Made by a program: the position numbers and the translations under genes
Shown here: positions 15,743 through 24,966 of the stretch, piece by piece
Layout of the letters: each line of letters starts with the position of its first letter
How positions within the stretch are numbered: position 1 is the first letter of the stretch
Notes under the pieces: generated by a model
Seen by the model: only the letters and a program-made list of their open reading frames with translations
Told to the model about the DNA's origin: nothing
Database searches by the model: none
From: Microbacterium sp. Root180
GTDB lineage: Bacteria > Actinomycetota > Actinomycetes > Actinomycetales > Microbacteriaceae
Reading direction: 5' to 3'
Assembly (NCBI RefSeq): GCF_001428485.1
Contig: NZ_LMHS01000004.1
Location: 1-64,000 of the forward strand
Length of the DNA stretch: 64,000 bases

Positions 15743-16456
15743 GTGGTCAAGTGGTTCTGGCAGCGACGTGAGCCCCGGCGGAAGCTGCAGTTGCGCGCAC
15801 GGGAGGACCTCGGCGATGCGACGCGCGTCGACTTCGAGGAGCTCGCGCCCGAGATCGACACCTTCCTCGGCCAGGCGGCGTACCTGCAGCTCGGCTACTT
15901 CGAGACGCTCAGCGAGCTCATCGCCCTCACGCCCGAGCTCTCCGACAAGGAGGCGCTCTCCCGCGCGGCGGGAGCCGCGCTCACCAAGCACGAGGAGCTG
16001 GTCGCGCTGATCCGCCTGCGCGGCGACGACCCCACCGACCTGATGCTGCCCTTCCGCGAGCCGCTCGACTCCTTCCGGGCGGCGACGCACGGCGTGCGCC
16101 CGCAGGAGACGCTCCTCTCGGTGCACATCACCGCGGGCATGCTCGACGACTTCTATCTCGCCCTGTCGGCGAGTTACGGAGAGACCGGCCGGCGCGTCGC
16201 GGTGATCCTGCAGGCGGACGACGATCGCGGGGCGATCGTCGACATCATCCTGCGCACGATCGACCGCGACCCGGAGTGGGCGGCGCTGCTCGCGCTGTGG
16301 GGTCGCCGTCTCGTCGGCGACACGCTGCTCATCGCACGGGCGGCGCTGCGCCCTGCCACGCTCGGAGCAGTGGACGAGGCGAAGGTCGAGCCGGTGTTCA
16401 CCGAGCTCATGGCTGCTCACTCGAAGCGGATGGACGCGATGGACCTCGCGGCCTGA
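15743..16456 (+). CDS. Ferritin-like fold protein
   Basis: 237 aa, almost wholly helical. It resembles the actinobacterial ferritin-like family related to tRNA-(ms2io6A)-hydroxylase: helix 1 with EELAPEIDTFLGQAAYLQLGY (about 30-52), helix 2 with KHEELVAL (about 83-90), helix 3 with SVHITAGMLDDFYLALS (about 126-142) and helix 4 with DRDPEWAALLALWGRRLVGD (about 173-192). Only some of the expected Glu/His iron ligands are obvious (E..., E86, H128, D135), so catalytic activity is uncertain. It keeps the common actinobacterial pairing with a divergent DEAD-box helicase gene. Function unknown. Confidence 0.72.
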   Translation: MVKWFWQRREPRRKLQLRAREDLGDATRVDFEELAPEIDTFLGQAAYLQLGYFETLSELIALTPELSDKEALSRAAGAALTKHEELVALIRLRGDDPTDLMLPFREPLDSFRAATHGVRPQETLLSVHITAGMLDDFYLALSASYGETGRRVAVILQADDDRGAIVDIILRTIDRDPEWAALLALWGRRLVGDTLLIARAALRPATLGAVDEAKVEPVFTELMAAHSKRMDAMDLAA

Positions 16457-16479
16457 CCGCTGCCGGACGTGAGGCGGTC
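16455..16479. terminator. Weak convergent hairpin
   Basis: GACCGC and GCGGTC arms separated by 13 nt in the 24-bp gap between two convergent stops; no T run. Confidence 0.3.
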
Positions 16480-16480
16480 G

Positions 16481-16771
16481 TCAGCCGATCTTGAGCCGTG
16501 CGCGCTCGGCGGCATCGTGGGCGACCCGCGCGCGGGTGAGCAGGATCACGACGGGGTAGGTGACGACCAGCGGCGCGACGAACATCGAGAGCCACAGCCA
16601 GATGCTGTCGATCCCGACCCCCGCCCACGTGAGGATCATCCACACCAGTCCCGCCGAGAACGCGCCGACGATCGGGGCGATCACGACGCCGCGCGTGCGG
16701 CGATCGCCGATCTGGAAATGCACCGCGACGCCGAGGGCGGCGCCGACGATGAGCGCGATGAGGATCTGCAT
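16481..16771 (-). CDS. Small three-helix membrane protein, unknown function
   Basis: 96 aa. Three hydrophobic segments (about 3-18, 29-50, 56-79) and a short basic tail VAHDAAERARLKIG. It looks like a GlsB/YeaQ-sized integral protein but lacks a glycine zipper clear enough to assign. It follows the DUF3107 gene by 5 nt and is probably translated from the same message. I do not recognise a characterised family. Confidence 0.7.
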   Translation of the reverse strand: MQILIALIVGAALGVAVHFQIGDRRTRGVVIAPIVGAFSAGLVWMILTWAGVGIDSIWLWLSMFVAPLVVTYPVVILLTRARVAHDAAERARLKIG

Positions 16772-16776
16772 CGCTG

Positions 16777-17001
16777 TCAGGCGACGAAGCCGACGCGGCG
16801 GGACTCCTCGGTCCCGAGCTCGATGTAGGCCAGCCCGGCAGCGGGAACGATGTAGTTGTTCCCCTTGACGTCGCTGAACGTGACGTGGGTCGCGCCCGCG
16901 TCGAGCGCGGTCGTGATCGACTTCTTGACGTCGGCCGCGGGCTCGTTGGTCTCGAAGCTGAGCTCGCGTCCGGTGTTCGCGATGCCGATGCGGATCTCCA
17001 C
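16777..17001 (-). CDS. DUF3107 family protein
   Basis: 74 aa, the full family length, GTG start with ribosome binding site GGAAAGAGG about 8 nt upstream. Typical core: EIRIGIANTGRELSFET, DVKKSITTAL, VTFSDVKGNNYIVPAAGLAYIELG. The family is widespread in Actinobacteria (Rv3208A type, near a TetR regulator in Mycobacterium) and has no known function. It heads a two-gene unit with the small membrane protein. Confidence 0.9.
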   Translation of the reverse strand: MEIRIGIANTGRELSFETNEPAADVKKSITTALDAGATHVTFSDVKGNNYIVPAAGLAYIELGTEESRRVGFVA

Positions 17002-17125
17002 GTGACTGCCTCTTTCCTGCTCTGCGCGCCGGTTCCCGGACGCATGGCAACTCTACGACACGGGCACCGGCGGCCAGGCCGCGCGGCGAACGCTCTCGGC
17101 GAACGGGATTGTCGGCCGCTCGCGC

Positions 17126-17131
17126 TACGGT
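17126..17131 (+). promoter_or_regulatory. -10 box of adnA, leaderless
   Basis: TACGGT followed by 7 nt and the ATG at 17139; supports this ATG over an upstream TTG in the same frame. Confidence 0.45.
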
Positions 17132-17138
17132 CGAGGGC

Positions 17139-20100
17139 ATGGTGTCGCGGGACGGATCCGGAGCGGCGACCGCGCTCGACGACAGCCAGCGCGCCGTCGT
17201 CGCGCTCGCGTCGACGGCATCGGGAGTCGTCGTCGGGGCGCCGGGAACGGGGAAGACGACTGCCCTCGTGGCTCGCGTCGCGGCTCTGGTCGACGGTGGC
17301 CTCGACCCCGACGCGGTGCTCGTGCTGACTCCCTCGCGGCAGACGGCGACCGCCCTGCGCGATCGGCTCGCCATCGCCGTCGATCGCGCGACCTCGGGCC
17401 CGCTGGCGCGCTCGGTCGCGTCGTTCGCGTTCCAGCTGGTGCGGGCGCGCGCGGTGGCGAGCGATGCCGAGCCGCCGCAGCTGCTCACCGGCGGCGATGA
17501 GGACCAGCTGATCCACGACCTGCTGGCCGGCGACGCCGAAGACGAGGCATCCGGCACCTCCCGATGGCCGGACTGGCTGGCTCCGGGGATCCGGGGCGCG
17601 ACGGGATTCCGCACCGAAGTGCGCACGTTCTTCGCCGAGTGCACGACGCTCGGCATCGGCCCCGACCGGCTGCGCGCGCTCGGGGAGCGCGACGAGCATC
17701 CGGCCTGGGTCTCGCTCGCTTCCTTCTTCGACGAGTATCTGGACGTGCGGGCCCGCATGCGGGGCGCTCATCGCGATGCGGCCGGGCTCGTGCGCGAGGC
17801 CGTCGGTCTCGTCCGCACCCTGGGCGAGGGCATCGAGGCGCTCGATCGCGTGAGGGTGATCCTCGTCGACGACGCGCAGGAGCTCACCCTCGGGGGCGTG
17901 GAGCTGCTCGAAGCCGCGCGCGGGCGCCGCATCCCCGTGCTCGCGTTCGGCGATCCCGACGTCGGCTCCGGGGCGTTCCGCGGCGCGACGCCCGAGAACT
18001 TCGCACGCCTGGCCGCGGCCCTCGGCGAGGTGCATGTGCTCACGCAACGGCACCGGGGAACGCCCTGGCAGGCCGAACTGGTGCGGCGCGTCACTCAGCG
18101 GATCGGCGCGGTCGGGGTCGTGTCCCACCGCGGTGCGGGTTCGGGCGCGGAGCCCGACGACTCGGTGCGGGCTCTGCTGCTGCGCTCGGCCGCAGAGGAG
18201 TACGACGCGGTCGCGCGCATCCTGCGCGAGCGGCACGTGCACGACGCCGTGCCGTGGGGACGCTGCGCCGTCATCGCGCACGATACGCGACAGGTCGCGG
18301 TTCTCGAGACCGAGCTCGCGGCGAGAGAGGTGCCCGCGCGATCCAGCGGCCCGGGCCGGGCGCTCGGCGTGCTGCGCCCGGTGGGCGACCTGCTGCGCCT
18401 GGTCGACCTGGCGGCGCGGGAGGAGTGGGACTTCGACGATGTGTCATCGGCGCTCCTGGGCACCTATGGGCGGCTGGATCCCATCGAGCTGCGCCGGCTC
18501 CGCTCCACCCTGCGCCACACCGAGCTCGCGGCGGGCGGAGACCGGCCGGGCAAGGAGCTGCTGCTCTCCGCGATGCGCCAGCCGCTCGAGTTCGATCTCC
18601 TCGACACCCGCGAGGGGCGCCGGGCCGCGCAGCTGGCGCGCACTCTCGCGTTCCTGAGCGACGAACTCGCCCGCGGCGCGACCGCTCACGAGCTGCTGTG
18701 GGCGGCGTGGGACCGCAGCGGGCTCGAGCGCGCTTGGTCGGAGTCCGCGCGCGGCCACGGACCGCTCGCGGAGCAGGCGAACCGCGACCTCGACGCCCTC
18801 GTCGCGCTCTTCCAGGCGGCCAAGCGCTTCGTCGAGCGCTCGCTCGACGCGGATCCGCGGGTGTTCGTGCGCAGCATCCTGGATTCCGATGTCGCCGAGG
18901 ACCGCCTGACCGCACCTGTGCGCGATGACACGGTGCAGATCCTCACACCTGCCGGTGCGCTCGGTCTCGAGTTCGACACGGTCGTGGTCGCCGGCGTGCA
19001 GGAGGGCGTGTGGCCGAACACCCGGCTGCGGGGGAGTCTCCTCGAGACGTGGCGGCTGGCGGATGCCGCCTCCCGCGTCGCCGGCGATGCGCCGGGGGTC
19101 TTCGACCGGCGCCGTTCCGCGATGCACGATGAGCTGCGGCTTCTCGCACGCGCCGTGTCGCGCGGCGCCGAGCTCGTGGTCGTGACCGCCGTCGACGACG
19201 ACGACACCGGGCCGAGCGTCTTCTTCGAGTTCTTCCCCGACCCCGAGCGCTACACCGTCGACCACCCGCTCTCCCTGCGGGGGCTGGTCGCGCGTCACCG
19301 ACGCACACTCACCGAGCGGGGCCGCGTCGGGACGCCGGTGACGGCGCACGCCGCCGCGCAGCTCGCCCTGCTGGCCGACGCCGGCATCGCGGGAGCGGCA
19401 CCGTGGCAGTGGTACGGGGTGCCGGCCCCGACGTCCACGGGACCGCTGCGCGACCTCGCGAAGGAGGACGTGCGCGTGTCACCGTCGCGCCTCCACACGC
19501 TCGAGGAGTGCGAGCTCAACTGGGTCATCGGCGACCTGGGCGGCGATCCGGGCGGAACGACGGCCGGCCTCGGCACCATCATCCACGCCGCGCTCGAGCA
19601 CGCGAGCGACGCCAGCGAGGAGTCGCTGTGGGCGCAGGTCGAGGGCCGCTGGGGCGAACTGACGTTCGAGGCGGACTGGCGGGAGCGTGCCGAGAAGACC
19701 CGCGCGCGCGACCTCGTCCGTCGCCTGCACCTCTATCTGCGACGGTTCGACGACGCGGGCGGGAAGCTCATCGGCGCCGAACCGCACTTCGAGGTCGCGA
19801 TCCCGCTCGACGATGCCGAGGCCTTCGAGCACGGCGCGATCCTCTCGGGGTACATCGACCGCGTCGAGCTCACGCCCGAGGGCGCCGTCGTCATCATGGA
19901 TCTGAAGACCGGCAAGCGCGAGCCGCAGACCGACGCGAAGGTCGTCGACAACCCCCAGCTCGGCGCCTACCAGCTCGCGTTCGAGGCCGGCGCGATCCCC
20001 GAGGCGAGCGACCATCCGGCCGGCGGCGCGAAGCTGCTCGTGCTGCGCCCGACGGCGACACGGGCCGACTACGTCACGCCCTGGCAGCCGCCGTTCGACG

Positions 20101-20255
20101 ACGAGCGCCGAGAGGCCTTCCTCGCGCGACTCCGCTCCGCCGTCACCATCATGCGCGGCGTCTCGTTCACCGCGCCCTATGAGGAGCACTGCCGCGACGA
20201 CCACTCCTACGGGCTGTGCCGGATCCACACGATCGGCGCGGTGAGCGCGTCGTGA
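17139..20255 (+). CDS. adnA: AdnA-like helicase-nuclease subunit
   Basis: 1038 aa. UvrD-like motor: Walker A GAPGTGKTT (about 29-37), motif II variant LVDDAQELT (DDAQ rather than DExQ, about 245-253), motif VI remnant RAVSRGAELVVVTAV. The C-terminal 230 residues are a RecB/Cas4-type PD-(D/E)XK nuclease: GYIDRVEL, VIMDLKTGKREPQ and the QLGAYQLAFEAG helix. AdnAB resects double-strand breaks in Actinobacteria in place of RecBCD. Cys791, Cys1018 and Cys1027 occupy Fe-S cluster positions of AddB-type nucleases, but the usual fourth Cys (three residues after Cys1018) is Asp. Order adnA-adnB with a GTGA overlap is as in M. tuberculosis (Rv3202c-Rv3201c). Confidence 0.9.
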   Translation: MVSRDGSGAATALDDSQRAVVALASTASGVVVGAPGTGKTTALVARVAALVDGGLDPDAVLVLTPSRQTATALRDRLAIAVDRATSGPLARSVASFAFQLVRARAVASDAEPPQLLTGGDEDQLIHDLLAGDAEDEASGTSRWPDWLAPGIRGATGFRTEVRTFFAECTTLGIGPDRLRALGERDEHPAWVSLASFFDEYLDVRARMRGAHRDAAGLVREAVGLVRTLGEGIEALDRVRVILVDDAQELTLGGVELLEAARGRRIPVLAFGDPDVGSGAFRGATPENFARLAAALGEVHVLTQRHRGTPWQAELVRRVTQRIGAVGVVSHRGAGSGAEPDDSVRALLLRSAAEEYDAVARILRERHVHDAVPWGRCAVIAHDTRQVAVLETELAAREVPARSSGPGRALGVLRPVGDLLRLVDLAAREEWDFDDVSSALLGTYGRLDPIELRRLRSTLRHTELAAGGDRPGKELLLSAMRQPLEFDLLDTREGRRAAQLARTLAFLSDELARGATAHELLWAAWDRSGLERAWSESARGHGPLAEQANRDLDALVALFQAAKRFVERSLDADPRVFVRSILDSDVAEDRLTAPVRDDTVQILTPAGALGLEFDTVVVAGVQEGVWPNTRLRGSLLETWRLADAASRVAGDAPGVFDRRRSAMHDELRLLARAVSRGAELVVVTAVDDDDTGPSVFFEFFPDPERYTVDHPLSLRGLVARHRRTLTERGRVGTPVTAHAAAQLALLADAGIAGAAPWQWYGVPAPTSTGPLRDLAKEDVRVSPSRLHTLEECELNWVIGDLGGDPGGTTAGLGTIIHAALEHASDASEESLWAQVEGRWGELTFEADWRERAEKTRARDLVRRLHLYLRRFDDAGGKLIGAEPHFEVAIPLDDAEAFEHGAILSGYIDRVELTPEGAVVIMDLKTGKREPQTDAKVVDNPQLGAYQLAFEAGAIPEASDHPAGGAKLLVLRPTATRADYVTPWQPPFDDERREAFLARLRSAVTIMRGVSFTAPYEEHCRDDHSYGLCRIHTIGAVSAS

Positions 20256-23200
20256 CGTCGTCCGCCGCTCCCGCGCCGCTGTCGGCCCGGGTCATCGCCG
20301 CCGCTCTCGGGCAGTTCCCGCCCACCGATGAGCAGGCCGCCGTGATCGAGTCTTCGCTCGGCCCCGCCCTCGTCGTGGCGGGTGCGGGCAGCGGCAAGAC
20401 GGAGACCATGGCGTCGCGCGTGGTGTGGCTGGTCGCCAATGGACTGGTCCGTCGAGATCAGGTGCTCGGACTCACCTTCACCCGCAAGGCGGCGGGAGAG
20501 CTGGCCGAGCGGATCCAGCGGCGCCTCGCGCGTCTCGCCGAGTTCGAGCGTCGCGGGCTCGTCCCCGCGCTGCCGGACCTCTACGCGAGCGGCCGGCTCT
20601 CGGTGTTCGGCGAGCTCGAGCGCGCCGGCGGCGAAGGCGCGCACGCGACGCTGACGCGCGGCGAGGCCATGGACGCGCTGGCTCGATCGGTCGGCGCCGC
20701 TCCGCAGGACGCCGACGACGATGCGCTCCTCCACCGGCCGACCGTGTCGACCTACAACAGCTTCGCCGACCAGATCGTGCGCGAGCACGCGGTGCGCATC
20801 GGAAGGGATGCCGAGGCCGCCGTCCTCTCGGAATCCGCGGCGTGGCTGCTGATGCGCCGTGTCGTGTTCGCCTCCGACGATCCGCGCCTCGAGGGGCGCG
20901 TCGAGGCGGTGCGCACCATCATCGACGGGGCGCTGCGCATCGCGCGGGACGGGGTCGACAACCTCGTCGACCTCGACGAGCTCGCTGCCTTCCCCGACGC
21001 GTTCGCGCGCGTGCTCGAGCTCCCGTCGACCTCTGCGCGCACCGTCGTCTACGCGGACGTCGCGGAGGCGTCCGAGAAGGTGGGCGCCCTCTCGATGCTC
21101 GCCGACCTCGCGCGGGCCTACGCCGCCGAGAAGCGCCGCATCGGCGTGATCGACTTCTCCGATCAGGTCGCCGGCGCGCTCGAGGTGGTGCGCAGCCATG
21201 GCATCGTCGCCGAGGAACTGCGCGACAGGTATCGCGTGGTCCTCCTCGACGAGTACCAGGACACGTCCGTCGTGCAGACCGATCTGCTGGCGCTGCTGTT
21301 CGCCGGAACCGCAGTGATGGCCGTCGGCGACCCCCACCAGGCGATCTACGGCTGGCGCGGCGCGAGCGCCGGCAACCTCGGCGGATTTCCCCGTGCCTTC
21401 GCGCGAGAGGAAGAGTGCGCCGAGTACGCGCTCCTCACCAGCTGGCGCAACAGCGCCGATGTGCTGACGGCCGCGAACGCGGTGCTCGCGCCGCTCGCGA
21501 CATCCGCCGCCGTTGCGGTGCAGGAGCTCCGCGCGCGTCCCGGGGCGCCGGTGGGAGCGGTCCAGTGCGCGTTCGACGCCGACCTGGACGGCGAGACGGA
21601 GCGCGTCGCGGCCTGGTTCGAGACGGTGCGCGCCGAGCGCCGGCGCGCCGGGCTGATGACCACCGGCGCGATCCTCTTCCGCAGCAAGAAGCACATGGTG
21701 CGCTTCGGTGACGCGCTCGGCCGACGCGGCATCCCCCACCGCATCCTGGGCCTGGGAGGACTGCTGTCCACGCCCGAGGTGGTGGATGTCGTGAGCGCAC
21801 TCCGCGTCGTGAGCGACCCGAGCGCGGGCTCGGCCCTCATCCGGCTCCTCTCGGGGCCGCGCTGGGCCGTCGGGCTCCCCGACCTTCGTGAGCTGGCCGC
21901 ACTCGCGCGCCGTATCGCACGGCACGACGCGGCGCTCCAGCCGCTGACGCCCGAGGTGGTCGAGCGGATCCGGTCGGGGGCGGGCGATGATGACGGGTCG
22001 CTCGTCGACGCGCTCGACTTCGTGCTGCGGCATCCGATCGATCACGGCTGGCTCGCCGGATTCACCGCGGGGGCGCGCGAGCGGCTGCGTGAGGCAGGGG
22101 CGGTGTTCGCGGGGCTCCGGCAGGCGGTCGGGATGCCGATCCCCGAGCTCGTCCGGTTGATCGAGGGGGAGCTCCGGCTCGACGTCGAACTCGCGGCCAA
22201 TGAGGCGCGGGGCCCGTCGCGGATCGCCTCGGCGCAGCTGCGCGCGTTCGTCGACGAGCTCCACGCGTTCCTCGCCGCGGACGAGTCCGGCTCGCTGTCG
22301 AGCCTGCTGGCATGGCTCGACCACGCGGAGCAGCTCGACGAGTTCGCTCCCCGCACCGAGCCGCCCGAGGACGACGTGGTGCAGCTCCTCACGATCCACG
22401 GCTCCAAGGGCCTCGAGTGGGATGCCGTCGCCGTGGTGCGCCTCGTGAAGGACGAACTGCCCAGTGCACCCCGCGACACCAAGGCGTGGCTGGGATTCGG
22501 TGTGCTTCCCTACGCGTTCCGCGGCGACGCCGCGTGGCTCCCCGCCCTCGCGTGGCGATCGGCGCAGACCCAGCAGGAACTCAAGGCGGCTGTCGACGAC
22601 TTCATCGCCGCGAATCGGTCACGCCAGCTCGAGGAGGACCGCCGGCTCGCCTACGTCGCGGTGACCCGCGCCCGCGACCACCTGCTGCTGACCGGATCGA
22701 GCTGGTCGGGGACCAAGCGGCCGCGCGAGCGCAGCGCGTTCTACGACGAGATCGCCGAGGCGCTCGGGGTGGTCCACCCCGAGGTCGACGCGGGAGAGAA
22801 TCCCTATCTCGGTGAGCGTCGCGTGCTGCACTGGCCGATCGACCCGCTCGGTTCGCGGCGGGACGCCGTCGAGCGCGCGGCTGCGATCGCCGCCGAGGCA
22901 CTCGAAGCCCCCCGTGCAGAGCCCGATCGAGACGTGGCGCTTCTGCTCGCCGAACGGCGGGCGCGGCGGGCGGCGTCGGAGCACCCGGCGCCGACGCGTA
23001 TCGCGGCCTCGCGGTACAAGGACTTCGTGTCCGACTATGCCGCGACGGTGGCCGCGATCGCGCGGCCACTGCCGGAGCGGCCGTTCCGGCAGACACGACT
23101 GGGCACGCTCTTCCACGCCTGGGTCGAGCAGCGCGCCGGACGTCCGGGCCTCGGCGGCTCGATCGACGACGCCCTGTGGGAGAGCGACGAGGACGCGTCG

Positions 23201-23575
23201 GGCACCACGTCGTCCGCCGAGGATGCTGCGTCCCTCGACGCGCTGCGGACGCGCTTCCTCGCCTCGGAGTGGGCGCACCTGCAGCCGCTCGAGGTCGAGA
23301 CCGAGATCGACTTCACCCTCACCGACCTCGACGGCCGCCCGCACGTCGTCATCTGCAAACTGGACGCCGTGTACCGACGCGAAGATCGAGGCGGACGCAT
23401 CGAGATCGTGGACTGGAAGACGGGGGCGGCACCGCGCACGACGGCCGAGCGGGAGGAGCGGATGCTGCAGCTCGAGCTGTACCGTCGCGCGTATCACGCC
23501 AAGCACGGCGTGGCGCTGGACGACATCGACGTCGCCCTCTACTACGTCGCCGAGGACCTGATCCTCCGGGGCTGA
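20252..23575 (+). CDS. adnB: AdnB-like helicase-nuclease subunit
   Basis: 1107 aa, GTG start overlapping adnA by 4 nt. Complete UvrD motor: Walker A AGAGSGKT (43-50), motif Ia TFTRKAAGELAERI, motif II LDEYQDTS (from 332), motif III GDPHQAIYGWRGA, motif V TIHGSKGLEWD, motif VI YVAVTRARDHLLLT. The C-terminus is a PD-(D/E)XK nuclease with CKLDAVYR, IEIVDWKTG and a QLELYRRAYH helix, all catalytic residues present. In the AdnAB heterodimer this subunit is expected to be the leading motor and an active nuclease. No partner recB/recC genes are here, as expected for Actinobacteria. Confidence 0.93.
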   Translation: MTSSAAPAPLSARVIAAALGQFPPTDEQAAVIESSLGPALVVAGAGSGKTETMASRVVWLVANGLVRRDQVLGLTFTRKAAGELAERIQRRLARLAEFERRGLVPALPDLYASGRLSVFGELERAGGEGAHATLTRGEAMDALARSVGAAPQDADDDALLHRPTVSTYNSFADQIVREHAVRIGRDAEAAVLSESAAWLLMRRVVFASDDPRLEGRVEAVRTIIDGALRIARDGVDNLVDLDELAAFPDAFARVLELPSTSARTVVYADVAEASEKVGALSMLADLARAYAAEKRRIGVIDFSDQVAGALEVVRSHGIVAEELRDRYRVVLLDEYQDTSVVQTDLLALLFAGTAVMAVGDPHQAIYGWRGASAGNLGGFPRAFAREEECAEYALLTSWRNSADVLTAANAVLAPLATSAAVAVQELRARPGAPVGAVQCAFDADLDGETERVAAWFETVRAERRRAGLMTTGAILFRSKKHMVRFGDALGRRGIPHRILGLGGLLSTPEVVDVVSALRVVSDPSAGSALIRLLSGPRWAVGLPDLRELAALARRIARHDAALQPLTPEVVERIRSGAGDDDGSLVDALDFVLRHPIDHGWLAGFTAGARERLREAGAVFAGLRQAVGMPIPELVRLIEGELRLDVELAANEARGPSRIASAQLRAFVDELHAFLAADESGSLSSLLAWLDHAEQLDEFAPRTEPPEDDVVQLLTIHGSKGLEWDAVAVVRLVKDELPSAPRDTKAWLGFGVLPYAFRGDAAWLPALAWRSAQTQQELKAAVDDFIAANRSRQLEEDRRLAYVAVTRARDHLLLTGSSWSGTKRPRERSAFYDEIAEALGVVHPEVDAGENPYLGERRVLHWPIDPLGSRRDAVERAAAIAAEALEAPRAEPDRDVALLLAERRARRAASEHPAPTRIAASRYKDFVSDYAATVAAIARPLPERPFRQTRLGTLFHAWVEQRAGRPGLGGSIDDALWESDEDASGTTSSAEDAASLDALRTRFLASEWAHLQPLEVETEIDFTLTDLDGRPHVVICKLDAVYRREDRGGRIEIVDWKTGAAPRTTAEREERMLQLELYRRAYHAKHGVALDDIDVALYYVAEDLILRG

Positions 23576-23583
23576 GGCGCGGC

Positions 23584-24885
23584 CTACTCGGCGAGCCAGC
23601 GGCGCAGCGCAGCCTCGGACGCGCGCTCCGCGTCCGCGACCGCATCGCCGTCGTGCTCGTCCTGCGCCGAGGAATCGGCCTGCACCGGTGCTCCCTGCCT
23701 GCGCTCGGCCTCCGGGGCGGGGCGCGCCGAGGCGAGATCGATCGGCATCGACAGGTCCGCGAGATCTGCGAGGTCGAGCTCGGCCGTGTCCTGCGTCGAG
23801 GGGTCAGCGGCCACGTCTTCGTCCGCGGGGACCCAGAGCGACAGCTCCTCGGGGTCGTAGGCGTCGGTCTGCATCGACGTGTCGACGACGACGGCCGAGG
23901 CCTCGGGCATGCGCTCGAGCAGGGCGATCGCGTCCGAGACGTCGAGCGGGGCATCCATGAGGATGTCGTCGTCGGCGACACCGACGGCGAGCGTCTCGAG
24001 CAGGCCGACCGCGTCGTCGACGACATCGTCGCGACCGGTCTCGTGGCCGTGGACGAGCCACGACGCGAACTCCAGCTCGGCGTACAGGCGCGCACGCTCG
24101 CGAGCGCGCGCGTCGGGGGCGCGGCCGCTCCCGGCGACGTAGGCGGCGTACACGTCGTCGGCTGCCGTCGGCGCGGAGGCCAGCCACTGCAGGTCTGTCG
24201 CGGGGTCGCCCACCGACAGGCCGTGCCAATCGAGCAGGCCGGTCACCGCGGGCGCTCCGTCGATGTCTTCGAAGAGGAACGACGCCGCTCCGGCGCCACC
24301 GAGCACGACGGCCGACTCGAAGCGCCACAGCTCGTCGGTGTCGAGGGCGCGGCGCCACCGCGACAGGAGAGTCGCGGGAACGCGCTTCGTGGCGGTCGCG
24401 CGGTCGAGCAGACGGGCCGCGTCGGTGCGCACCTGCTGGGGTGTGCGGACGGGGAGTCCCTCGGTGCGCACGATCGAGAGGGGCAGGGCGTGCAGGGCGG
24501 CGAGCGCCGCACCCACCGAGGTCGCGGCGCCGCGACCCGGCGGCAGGTGGGCGGGGTCGACGCGGTAGCCGGGGAGGAAGTCGAGCACGACGGCGCGGGT
24601 GTCGCCGAGGCCCGCCTCCCCGAGCAGCTCCGGCGCACGGAAGGGAAGGAGTCCGCGAACCCCGGGCGTCAGGGCGCGCAGCGCCCGCACCTCAGCGGCG
24701 AGCTCCGGCAGCACGGCGGCGTCGGCGGGAACCCGGACGACGACACGACGGCCGTCGTCGAGTTCGGCGACGGCCGAGTCGTAGCGACCCGCGATGCCCT
24801 CGGTGAGTGCGCCGACTCCGACGACGCCGACCCGGGGGAGAGCCGACGTGACCGACGCGGCTAGAGTGAAGGGTGAGCGTGCCAT
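23584..24885 (-). CDS. Phosphotransferase-fold protein with degenerate catalytic loop
   Basis: 433 aa, ATG start 6 nt after a TACCCT box. APH/macrolide-phosphotransferase fold: N-lobe RVVVRVPADAAVLPELAAEVRAL (about 47-69), hinge VVLDFLPGYRVDP, metal-site LLDWHGLSVGDPATDLQWL (about 240-258). The catalytic loop that should read HGDxxxxN just before this is replaced by VLGGAGAASFLF, so the general-base Asp, its His and the Asn are all missing. I expect a pseudokinase rather than a resistance enzyme. The last 130 residues are acidic and low in complexity, ending in a predicted helix ASEAALRRWLAE. It separates adnB from nudC on the opposite strand. Confidence 0.75.
   Translation of the reverse strand: MARSPFTLAASVTSALPRVGVVGVGALTEGIAGRYDSAVAELDDGRRVVVRVPADAAVLPELAAEVRALRALTPGVRGLLPFRAPELLGEAGLGDTRAVVLDFLPGYRVDPAHLPPGRGAATSVGAALAALHALPLSIVRTEGLPVRTPQQVRTDAARLLDRATATKRVPATLLSRWRRALDTDELWRFESAVVLGGAGAASFLFEDIDGAPAVTGLLDWHGLSVGDPATDLQWLASAPTAADDVYAAYVAGSGRAPDARARERARLYAELEFASWLVHGHETGRDDVVDDAVGLLETLAVGVADDDILMDAPLDVSDAIALLERMPEASAVVVDTSMQTDAYDPEELSLWVPADEDVAADPSTQDTAELDLADLADLSMPIDLASARPAPEAERRQGAPVQADSSAQDEHDGDAVADAERASEAALRRWLAE
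24862..24867 (+). promoter_or_regulatory. Possible -10 box for nudC-uvrD2
   Basis: TAGAGT on the plus strand inside the 5' end of the divergent phosphotransferase gene; it would give nudC a leader of about 93 nt. A GTG lies 5 nt after it, but the frame from there is not protein-like. Confidence 0.35.
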
Positions 24886-24891
24886 GTGCCC

Positions 24892-24897
24892 AGGGTA
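24892..24897 (-). promoter_or_regulatory. -10 box of the phosphotransferase-like gene, leaderless
   Basis: TACCCT (minus strand, 24892-24897) with 6 nt to ATG at 24885. Confidence 0.5.
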
Positions 24898-24966
24898 GGT
24901 CGGCGTCGCTCGTCCACCCCCGCGCCACGCCCTGGCTCGCCCTCTCGGAGAAAGCGGAGATCCTCG

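Noticed and set aside
15515..16420. N-terminal extension of the DEAD-box helicase frame by about 300 codons
   Set aside because: It would run through the divergent ferritin-like gene; the family start at GTG 15514 has a ribosome binding site.
20207..22399. A 730-codon minus-strand frame inside adnB
   Set aside because: Antisense to intact helicase motifs, composition of a non-coding frame, no start signal.
23584..24885. Macrolide or aminoglycoside resistance phosphotransferase
   Set aside because: The fold is right but the HGDxxxxN loop is missing, so a resistance enzyme should not be claimed.
24886..24966. Longer nudC reading from GTG 24886
   Set aside because: The extra 27 residues are Arg/Ser/Pro-rich and unlike NudC; ATG 24967 has a good ribosome binding site.
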